From assembly GCF_009909155.2 (NCBI RefSeq), contig NZ_JAAAPM020000002.1:124001-188000 (forward strand): DNA of 64,000 nucleotides, read 5' to 3'. The notes below the pieces were generated by a model. It was given only the letters and a program-made list of their open reading frames with translations, had not been told where the DNA came from and did no database searches. The translations under genes were made by a program, and so were the position numbers. This document shows positions 1 through 6,276 of the stretch, in pieces (the stretch's first letter is position 1; each line of letters opens with the position of its first letter). This stretch comes from Flavobacterium undicola (GTDB lineage Bacteria > Bacteroidota > Bacteroidia > Flavobacteriales > Flavobacteriaceae).

Positions 1-654
1 GTCTCTTAGATAAGCTGCATCTTCTTTTATGCCAGTTGTGAGAGCTTGTTTAAGTTCTGTTACATTCAATTCTGTACAATAAGCAGGTGTGCCAGGTTGA
101 TGTCTCCATGAATCTGACAGCATTCCTGCGTCAACAGCATCAAAACCCGCATCATTAATTAAATCTGAAACCACTTTTTTAGAAGCCTCATCATTACCAG
201 AAACAGCCATTGCAATTCGGTCTTCATGCCCTTTGTCTTTTCCGGCATGAGCAAGCGTATGAGCCAAAAGGTTATTGAATGCCTTGATGACCGGTCTTCC
301 TAATTGCTCTGAAATCCATACACTTTCTACTTTTCCATTCTTCAGATCTCCAATTTCACCATCACGGAAAGGATAATAATTACTGGTATCAACAATAATG
401 ACATTCTTAGGTAAATAATTAAACAAACCTTTAGCCAGCTCTGTGATTGCTGTGGTAGGAACGGATATAATAATTACGGCTGCATCTTTTACCAATTCAT
501 CAATAGTTGATGGGATTGCTCCCAGTTCGTTAGCTTTCTCTGCTAATTTTTGTGGCTCGTCTGTATTGTTAACTTTTACTTCGTGACCTGCGTTTACAAG
601 TTTTTTTGCAATGGTACTTCCTATAGCTCCTGTGCCGATAATTCCAATTTTCAT
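1..654 (-). CDS. NADPH-dependent F420 reductase-like oxidoreductase (3' end outside window)
   Basis: Reading the minus strand from the ATG at 654 gives an open frame to the window edge (about 218 codons, no stop), so the C-terminus is missing. It begins MKIGIIGTGAIGSTIAKKL, a Rossmann GxGxxG dinucleotide-binding loop at residues 7-12, followed by a second strand and the stretch VDTSNYYPFRDG near residue 95. That is the layout of the NADP-binding 'F420-dependent NADP oxidoreductase' family. Many family members in bacteria without F420 act on unknown substrates, so the name gives the fold and not the reaction. It is divergent from an HxlR-type regulator 125 bp away, a common pairing in which a redox-sensing regulator controls a neighbouring NADPH-dependent enzyme. 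That regulatory link is inference. Confidence 0.8.
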   Translation of the reverse strand, partial: MKIGIIGTGAIGSTIAKKLVNAGHEVKVNNTDEPQKLAEKANELGAIPSTIDELVKDAAVIIISVPTTAITELAKGLFNYLPKNVIIVDTSNYYPFRDGEIGDLKNGKVESVWISEQLGRPVIKAFNNLLAHTLAHAGKDKGHEDRIAMAVSGNDEASKKVVSDLINDAGFDAVDAGMLSDSWRHQPGTPAYCTELNVTELKQALTTGIKEDAAYLRD

Positions 655-701
655 ATAATAGATATAAATGATTAATAGTATTTTCTGATTTAGCAGAATT
701 C

Positions 702-757
702 TTTGCAAAATTAAAAAATATTACTTTCCTTTGTATAGTGCTTTCCCAAAGGAAAGT
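702..757 (+). promoter_or_regulatory. Promoter and likely operator of the HxlR gene
   Basis: A Bacteroidota-type promoter is visible: TTTG at 702-705 (-33 box), a 20-base spacer, then TTCCTTTG at 726-733 (close to the TAnnTTTG -7 box). Just downstream lie CTTTCC (741-746) and GGAAAG (751-756), an inverted repeat with a 4-base loop. ACTTTCC at 723-729 also pairs with GGAAAGT at 751-757. Placed over and just after the -7 box, this could be the autoregulatory operator of the HxlR protein. The boxes are seen directly; their function is inferred. Confidence 0.45.
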
Positions 758-779
758 GAAATATTGGATTTATAATACT

Positions 780-1130
780 ATGGCACAGAAGAAAATACAT
801 TGTGATTGCCTTGATACAATAAAACCCGTTAGAGATGCTTTGGACGTAATAAGTGGAAAATGGAAACTGCCTATTATAATTTCAGTGGGAGTGGGCAATG
901 ATCGTTTTACAGATATACAAGAAAGTATTCCAGGTATTACACCAAAGGTACTGGCAAAAGAACTAAAAGACTTAGAGCAGCATAAATTGATTAAGCGTGT
1001 AGTAATAGAAGATTATCCTGTGAAGATTTCTTACAGGATAGAAGAATATGCTGATACTCTAACACCTATTATTTATTCGCTTAAAGACTGGGGAATAAAC
1101 CATCGAAAGAAAATTTTTAAGAATGGTTAG
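780..1130 (+). CDS. HxlR-family winged-helix transcriptional regulator
   Basis: This 116-residue protein has the size and pattern of HxlR/MarR-like regulators: DALDVISGKWKLPIII near the N-terminus, PGITPKVLAKELKDLEQ as the recognition helix region, then the winged part ending DWGINHRKK. The frame is open from a GTG at 738, but the ATG at 780 is chosen because it gives the usual family N-terminus and leaves the putative operator outside the gene. Cys8 and Cys10 lie just before the first helix. N-terminal cysteines are the redox switch in HypR/YodB-type members, so thiol or quinone sensing is plausible but unproven. It probably regulates itself and the divergent oxidoreductase. Confidence 0.85.
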   Translation: MAQKKIHCDCLDTIKPVRDALDVISGKWKLPIIISVGVGNDRFTDIQESIPGITPKVLAKELKDLEQHKLIKRVVIEDYPVKISYRIEEYADTLTPIIYSLKDWGINHRKKIFKNG

Positions 1131-1312
1131 AGTTCTAAGTAGAATTAAAATTATACCTCGAACTGACGAAAAATCATCATCAAAAACAAATTACACCCAA
1201 CGGGTTAAAAGGAGAAAATGATTAGAAGATGAAAAGCTTCAGCAGGAAATAAATGTATCTCTTTTAACAGTTATTAATAAATAAGCAAGGCGAGTTGTTA
1301 ATTATTTGTAAT

Positions 1313-1774
1313 TCAATTCATTACGTTATTTACTGGCTGGCTATCTACAAATTGCTCAAAACTTACAATTTTGCTGTCTTTCAATTTCCAAATGTGAGCC
1401 ACTCTGGCCGTGAATGATTTGCCTGTGATTTTATAAGTTCCAGTATATGTTCCGTAAGCCACGACTTTGCTATCATTGGCAACATAATCTTCTGGGGTAA
1501 ATTTATAATCATTCCATTCGCTTCCCAATCGGCTAAAAACATTTTTAGTTATGTCTTTTAATCCAATATAAGTCCCTGCGTATGGAAAACCTTTGGCTTC
1601 AGTCCAGGAAATATTTTCAGCCGAATATTGTGCTAGATTTTTACCGTTTTCTTCCGAAGTTTTTCCTTCGTAAGTGCTTTTTATAATATCCAGATTTGTC
1701 ATTGCCTTTTTATTTAAAGAACAGCCTGACAACACAAAAAGTATCGCCAGGCTGTAGAGGATTGATTTTACCAT
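1313..1774 (-). CDS. SnoaL/NTF2-like lipoprotein
   Basis: A 153-residue protein with a lipoprotein signal (hydrophobic stretch then LSGC, Cys18). After it comes an NTF2-like cone-fold domain: an N-terminal helix (LDIIKSTYEGKTSEEN), aromatic-rich strands, and a C-terminal strand pair (VAHIWKLKDSKIVSFEQF) typical of SnoaL/DUF4440-type ester cyclase-like proteins. It would be anchored to a membrane facing the periplasm. Its start overlaps the end of the upstream MBL-fold gene by 7 bases, so the two are translated from one mRNA and probably act on the same small molecule. No catalytic function can be assigned. Confidence 0.75.
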   Translation of the reverse strand: MVKSILYSLAILFVLSGCSLNKKAMTNLDIIKSTYEGKTSEENGKNLAQYSAENISWTEAKGFPYAGTYIGLKDITKNVFSRLGSEWNDYKFTPEDYVANDSKVVAYGTYTGTYKITGKSFTARVAHIWKLKDSKIVSFEQFVDSQPVNNVMN

Positions 1775-2658
1775 TTCATTTCTCCGGTATTTACTTTTGC
1801 ACCTATCATCAAGGCAGTTTCAAAGGTAAGTGCTGGATATTTTGTTTTCAAAGCAGTAATTAAAGCTTCCGATGTTTTATTGGTTTTCAAAGCTTCTTCG
1901 TAGAATTGAATGTAGCTTTTTGTATGATTTATAGCAGCTATATCGAATGGCGAATTTGTATTGGCGTGAGCAGGAATTACAATTTCAGGTTTCAAAGCCG
2001 TAATTTTGTCTAAAACGGATATCCAGCTTTTGCGGGCATTTGCAGTTTGTGCATCTGCCATCCAAAGATGAAAAGTGGTTCCAAAAATATTGATTCCGCC
2101 TACAACCGCTTTGATAGAAGGAATCCAAACAAAAGTTTTATTCGGGAATTCTTCCAAACCAATGATTTCTAATTTCTGACCTTCCAATTTAATACTATTT
2201 CTTTTTAAAACCTGAGGTAAAATCACGTTTGATGTAATTGCAGAACCTAATCTTTCTCCCCAAACTTCTAATTTCTTTTGAGCAGTAGCCTTAATATGCT
2301 CTACTGTTGCAGGAGAAGCATAAGCGGTAACTTCAGGGAAATATTTTTTGAATACTTCCAGTCCAAAGTAAAAATCAGGATCACCGTGAGAAACAAAAAT
2401 AGCACTTAGTTTTTTACCACTTGCTTTAATTTCCTGTGCCACTTTTTCGGCATCCGCCAAAGTAAATTGTGCGTCAATCAAAACCGCATCTGTTTTTCCG
2501 GATACAATTACAGATGCTACACCAAAACTGTTTTCTGATGCGTTATAAACCTGAAGTTTCAAATCTTTGGTTTCAATTGTTTTGAAACTTTGTGCTTGTG
2601 TTTCCATATTAAATAAAATTAAGGTTGTTAAAAATACTGTTGAGATACTGTTCTTCAT
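1768..2658 (-). CDS. Exported MBL-fold metallo-hydrolase-like protein with altered metal motif
   Basis: This is a 296-residue metallo-beta-lactamase-fold protein with a signal peptide (ends ...METQAQS, about residue 23). The strand before the metal motif (SAIFVSHGDPDFYFG, residues 85-99) is clear. However, the classical HxHxDH becomes H91-G-D93-P-D95-F: the second His is Asp and the last His is Phe. A later PAHAN segment matches the third metal-ligand position. The protein may bind one metal or a different set, or be a divergent hydrolase subfamily. It is the first gene of an operon with the SnoaL-like lipoprotein and lies downstream of a Crp-type regulator on the same strand. Confidence 0.75.
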   Translation of the reverse strand: MKNSISTVFLTTLILFNMETQAQSFKTIETKDLKLQVYNASENSFGVASVIVSGKTDAVLIDAQFTLADAEKVAQEIKASGKKLSAIFVSHGDPDFYFGLEVFKKYFPEVTAYASPATVEHIKATAQKKLEVWGERLGSAITSNVILPQVLKRNSIKLEGQKLEIIGLEEFPNKTFVWIPSIKAVVGGINIFGTTFHLWMADAQTANARKSWISVLDKITALKPEIVIPAHANTNSPFDIAAINHTKSYIQFYEEALKTNKTSEALITALKTKYPALTFETALMIGAKVNTGEMKW

Positions 2659-2747
2659 TTTTTGTATTGATTAAATTAACACTACAAAGATGAAACGATA
2701 TGCTATCTCAAAACATTAAACTAGTTTAAAAAATCAAAAGGAAATTC

Positions 2748-3329
2748 TTATTTTTTGGAGGCAATTTTCTTTCGAATATTACTCAGAAATACATTGGTAA
2801 TTCCCAAATAGGCAGCTACCTGAATGTTAGAAAGGCGCTGAATAAGTTGTGGATATTTTTCTGCAAATTCGATGTAACGAGACTCGGCTGTTTTACTCAA
2901 ATTATCAATCATTCTGCGTTGAAGAGCCACATGCGTTTTTTGAGTCATTACGCGAAATAGCTTTTCTATTTTAGGTAAATTGGCATAAGCAAATTCCTTA
3001 TCTTTTTTAGAAATTAAAAGTACTTCACTATCTTCAATGGCTTCTATAAAAAGTTGCGATGGTGTTTCAGTAGTAAAGCTATCAATATCAGTAATCCACC
3101 AATTTTCAATAGCAAAATAGAGTACTTGTTCAAAACCATTTTTGTCAATATGATACACCCGAAAAAGCCCTTTGACAACAAAACCTTCAAATTTGCAAAC
3201 TTCACCTTCCCGCAGTAAAAAACTTTTTTTGGGGATTGATTTTAGTTCAAACAAATTACAGAATTCTTCCATTTCAGTTTCTGAAAGAGAAGTATGTGCT
3301 GCAATATTTTGTTTAAGAAGTGCTGTCAT
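2748..3329 (-). CDS. Crp/Fnr-family transcriptional regulator
   Basis: The protein (about 193 residues from the chosen start) has an N-terminal cyclic-nucleotide-binding-type beta-roll (SFLLREGEVCKFEGFVVKG) and a long dimer helix. A short helical C-terminus (VAAYLGITNVFLSNIRKK) stands in for the HTH, as in many Bacteroidota Crp-like proteins. The frame extends to an ATG at 3359. I prefer the ATG at 3329 because a broken paralogue at 5914-6042 matches from exactly this methionine position and is unrelated upstream. It probably controls the MBL/lipoprotein operon that follows it, 89 bases downstream. No effector can be named. Confidence 0.8.
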   Translation of the reverse strand: MTALLKQNIAAHTSLSETEMEEFCNLFELKSIPKKSFLLREGEVCKFEGFVVKGLFRVYHIDKNGFEQVLYFAIENWWITDIDSFTTETPSQLFIEAIEDSEVLLISKKDKEFAYANLPKIEKLFRVMTQKTHVALQRRMIDNLSKTAESRYIEFAEKYPQLIQRLSNIQVAAYLGITNVFLSNIRKKIASKK

Positions 3330-3383
3330 TCCTGATGCTTTATTTTTATAATAATTCAAATATAGGAAAGATTACCCAAAGTG

Positions 3384-4361
3384 TTAATCCTTTAACGACG
3401 AGCGTATAGCCTTTTTAAAATAGGGCGAGTCATTCCAACTTATCTTCTTATAGTTGACAGTCTGTTTTAATTTTTGAGGTAAACAATCCCAAATGACTTC
3501 CCTTATTTTTTCAAGCAATACGTTTTTGGCAAATGTGTCTGAAACCACTAAACTGATTTCTCTTACTGGCTTTGGGTCTTCGAATGATTTATAGACGTTA
3601 TTCGGTTCTTCATTAATTATAGATAGCTCTGGAAGAATTGCAAAACCCAAATCGGCTCGCACTAAATTTTTTAAAGTTTCAATCGAGTTGATGTTGTAGA
3701 AGAATTTTTCCTGTGCTTTTTTCTCGCTTTTTAAGTTACAAATATCCAACAATTGTGCATTAAAGCAGTATTCATCCTGAAGCAATAATAAATCGGCTTT
3801 ATTACTTTCCGAAAGTTTGAAAAGAATGTCAGTATCTGAACCATATGATTTATTGATAAAAGCAACAAATGGTTCATAAAAAACAGGAAATTCTAACAAT
3901 GAAGAATTCCCGGTCGGAGTTGCCATTATGGCAATATCAATAGCTCCTTCTTCCAAATCTTTCATTAAACCTACAGTAGTTTCTTCTTTAATAGTAAAGA
4001 TTATTTTGGGCAACTTAGCTCTTAAATCCTTAATTAACATAGGGATTAAGTAAGGTGAAAGTGTTGAAATGATACCCAATTTTATTTCCCCTTCCAATAT
4101 GTTTTTTTCATCAATTACAAAATCTCTAATTGAATCTACTTCTTTCAGTACTTTTTTAGCTTTTGCAATGATGGAAGCTCCTAATAAAGTTGGTTTTAGA
4201 GGAACAGTTGATCGGTCAAATATTTTTATTCCAATCTCTTCTTCCAAACTTTTTAGCTGTAATGTTAATCCTGGTTGTGATACAAAACAGGCTTCTGCTG
4301 CTCTTGCAAAGTGCCTTTCTTTATCTAATGCGATGATATATTTTAATTGCTGTAATGTCAT
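3384..4361 (-). CDS. LysR-family regulator, OxyR-like
   Basis: The 325-residue protein starts MTLQQLKYIIALDKERHFAR and continues with a canonical LysR winged helix (AAEACFVSQPGLTLQLKSLE, recognition helix about 28-47). A linker helix and a two-lobed periplasmic-binding-like effector domain follow. Flavobacterial OxyR proteins share this N-terminal style, and the divergent genes encode an OsmC-type peroxidase and a hydrolase, so peroxide or organic hydroperoxide sensing is a reasonable inference. It should bind the 100-bp divergent region at 4362-4461. Confidence 0.8.
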   Translation of the reverse strand: MTLQQLKYIIALDKERHFARAAEACFVSQPGLTLQLKSLEEEIGIKIFDRSTVPLKPTLLGASIIAKAKKVLKEVDSIRDFVIDEKNILEGEIKLGIISTLSPYLIPMLIKDLRAKLPKIIFTIKEETTVGLMKDLEEGAIDIAIMATPTGNSSLLEFPVFYEPFVAFINKSYGSDTDILFKLSESNKADLLLLQDEYCFNAQLLDICNLKSEKKAQEKFFYNINSIETLKNLVRADLGFAILPELSIINEEPNNVYKSFEDPKPVREISLVVSDTFAKNVLLEKIREVIWDCLPQKLKQTVNYKKISWNDSPYFKKAIRSSLKD

Positions 4362-4399
4362 TATTATATTTTTTATTTATAATATATAAAAATTATTAA

Positions 4400-4431
4400 T
4401 TTGATTTATAACTACAAACATAACACCTTTG
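4400..4431 (+). promoter_or_regulatory. Promoter of the hydrolase-osmC operon
   Basis: TTTG at 4400-4403 is followed after 20 bases by CACCTTTG at 4424-4431, close to the Bacteroidota -33/-7 consensus. It sits in the gap between the LysR gene and the hydrolase, where a LysR protein would be expected to bind. Confidence 0.45.
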
Positions 4432-4461
4432 TACCGTTAAATAACTCAAAATAATTGAAAA

Positions 4462-5382
4462 ATGAAATTAAAATTAAATTTGGCAACTCAAACAAAAATT
4501 TTGTTTACTGCTTTAGCATTATTTGCACTATCTATTTCGGCAATTGCTCAACAAAAAGCTTCATCAGCACGTGAAGAGTTCATTGAAGTAGAAAAGAATG
4601 TTCGTCTTCACGTTACAGATTGGGGAACAGGTAAAACGGTTGTATTAATTCACGGCTGGCCTTTAAGCGATGCAATGTATGAATACCAATATCAGGAATT
4701 AGTGGAAAAAGGATATCGAGTATTGGGTATTACACTTCGAGGTTTTGGTAAATCAGACAAACCTTATGGTAAATATGATTATGATGTATTTGGCAATGAT
4801 ATAAAAGTGGTACTGGATAAATTGAATATTCAAAATGCAACTTTAGGAGGTTTCTCGATGGGGGGTGCCATAGTGATACATTATGTTGCTAAATATAACA
4901 GCGCCCACGTAAGCAAACTGGCATTGTTTGGAGCAGCAGCACCGTTGTGGACTAAACGAAATGACTATTCTTATGGATTCTCTAAAGAAGACGTGAACGG
5001 TTTAATTGACTTGAGCAAAACAAATAGACCTCAACTTTTAGAAAACTTTGGGAAAATATTTGCTGCCAATGAAACAGCATTATCAAAAGGAATTGGTAAT
5101 TGGTTAGGAGGAATAAATTTAGAAGCTTCACCTTATGCCACTACACAATGTTTGATAGCATTAAGAGATACCGATTTGCGTGCTGAATTATCCAAAATAA
5201 ACATTCCAACTGCCATTTTTCACGGAACAAAAGATATAATATGTGAATTTGCTCTTGCGGAACAAATGCAAAAAGGAATTAAAAATTCGTATATCGTAAA
5301 ATTTGAAAATAGCGGACACGGATTGTTTATTGAAGAGCTTGGAAAATTCAACTCAGAGCTAATCAAATTTTTAGAAAAATAA
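4462..5382 (+). CDS. Exported alpha/beta hydrolase (non-haem haloperoxidase-like)
   Basis: A 306-residue protein with a clear signal peptide (hydrophobic 13-27, then AIAQQ). It shows the alpha/beta hydrolase set: oxyanion strand VVLIHGWPLSD, nucleophile elbow GFSMGG (Ser132), Asp258 in HGTKD and His286 in SGHG. This arrangement is typical of the chloroperoxidase/arylesterase-like subfamily, whose members hydrolyse esters and can show perhydrolase activity. It is followed after 29 bases by an osmC gene in the same direction and is divergent from an OxyR-like regulator. A role in oxidative or xenobiotic stress is suggested by context. Confidence 0.85.
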   Translation: MKLKLNLATQTKILFTALALFALSISAIAQQKASSAREEFIEVEKNVRLHVTDWGTGKTVVLIHGWPLSDAMYEYQYQELVEKGYRVLGITLRGFGKSDKPYGKYDYDVFGNDIKVVLDKLNIQNATLGGFSMGGAIVIHYVAKYNSAHVSKLALFGAAAPLWTKRNDYSYGFSKEDVNGLIDLSKTNRPQLLENFGKIFAANETALSKGIGNWLGGINLEASPYATTQCLIALRDTDLRAELSKINIPTAIFHGTKDIICEFALAEQMQKGIKNSYIVKFENSGHGLFIEELGKFNSELIKFLEK

Positions 5383-5411
5383 TATTCAATAATCATTAAA
5401 ATTAAAAAAAA

Positions 5412-5828
5412 ATGAAATTTACAAGACAAGCAAATGCCAATTGGCAAGGAACAGGAATGGAAGGAAGAGGGACAATATCTACCCAAAGTACCACTTTAGA
5501 CAAAGCACAATTATCCTTTAAAACCCGTTTTGAAGAAGGTGTGGGAACCAATCCAGAGGAACTTATTGCTGCGGCACATTCAGGATGTTTTAGTATGAAA
5601 TTAAGTTTTGTGCTAACCGATATGGGTTTTGTACCTACAAGCATTGATACCATTGCGAAGGTGACTTTTGAAGATGGAAAAATAACGGGAATCCATTTAG
5701 ATCTAAAGGCAAAAATTGACGGAATAAGTGAAGAACAGTTTCAAGAAGCGGCCATAAATGCAAAAGAAAACTGTCCGATTTCACAATTATTAAATGCAGA
5801 AATTACTTTGGCGGCAGAGCTTCTTTAA
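5412..5828 (+). CDS. OsmC/Ohr-family peroxidase
   Basis: At 138 residues this has the length of OsmC. The two reactive cysteines are present: Cys59 in HSGCFSMK and Cys121 in KENCPISQLL. The N-terminal segment (RQANANWQGTGMEGRG) is that of the OsmC branch rather than Ohr. Such proteins reduce organic hydroperoxides in the cytoplasm using lipoyl or thiol donors. It is second in an operon with the exported hydrolase and is closed by a strong terminator. Confidence 0.9.
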   Translation: MKFTRQANANWQGTGMEGRGTISTQSTTLDKAQLSFKTRFEEGVGTNPEELIAAAHSGCFSMKLSFVLTDMGFVPTSIDTIAKVTFEDGKITGIHLDLKAKIDGISEEQFQEAAINAKENCPISQLLNAEITLAAELL

Positions 5829-5848
5829 AACAAAGTCTTTATTAATTT

Positions 5849-5882
5849 AATAGCCACAAAGGTATCTTTTGTGGCTATTTTT
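5849..5882 (+). terminator. Rho-independent terminator after osmC
   Basis: A perfect 12-bp stem (AATAGCCACAAA / TTTGTGGCTATT) with an 8-base loop is followed by a T-rich run. It begins 20 bases after the osmC stop codon. Confidence 0.85.
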
Positions 5883-5913
5883 ATCCTTATAAAATGGAGC
5901 AAGGCTTTCAAAC

Positions 5914-6042
5914 TTAACCTTCACGCAACAAAAAACTTTTTTTCTTAATCGTTTTATGTTGAAACAAATTGCAGAATTCCTCCATTTCAGTAGCTGAAAG
6001 TGAAATAGGTGCTGCAATATTTTGTTTAAGGAGTTCAGTCAC
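5914..6042 (-). pseudogene. Broken 5' fragment of a second Crp/Fnr-type gene
   Basis: On the minus strand 42 codons starting from GTG at 6042 read TELLKQNIAAPISLSATEME... and match the first ~41 residues of the intact Crp-type regulator (2748-3329) at both protein and DNA level, then hit TAA just after LLREG. The rest of the gene is absent. It is a truncated paralogue left by a duplication or deletion, in the same orientation and about 2.7 kb from the intact gene. Confidence 0.75.
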
Positions 6043-6118
6043 TTTAAGTTGTATAAAATAATTCTAAAATTACTTAATTAGAGTTATTTGACAATACTTT
6101 AAAAATGTTATGTTTAGC

Positions 6119-6241
6119 ATGAATAATAAAGAAAATCCTGTACCCCATAATGAGTTAGAACGTCTAGCAGCATTAAAACGCTATAATATCCTTGACACGC
6201 TACCGGAGTATGCTTTTGATGATGGGACAAAATTCAAATAA
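6119..6241 (+). pseudogene. 5' fragment of a GAF-domain sensor protein
   Basis: A 40-codon frame from ATG 6119 contains ELERLAALKRYNILDTLPE followed by YAFDD. That is the characteristic opening of GAF-domain signalling proteins and kinases (ERLAALRRYxILDTPPExAFDD...). It stops right after this segment, so only the N-terminus is present. It is probably non-functional debris next to the broken Crp fragment. Confidence 0.6.
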
Positions 6242-6276
6242 AAAAACATTTCAAATTAGCCTTGAGAAGTTTTTTG

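Noticed and set aside
738..779. Upstream GTG start for the HxlR gene
   Set aside because: It would place coding sequence over the inverted repeat and the promoter's downstream edge and add 14 residues not expected for the family; ATG 780 fits better.
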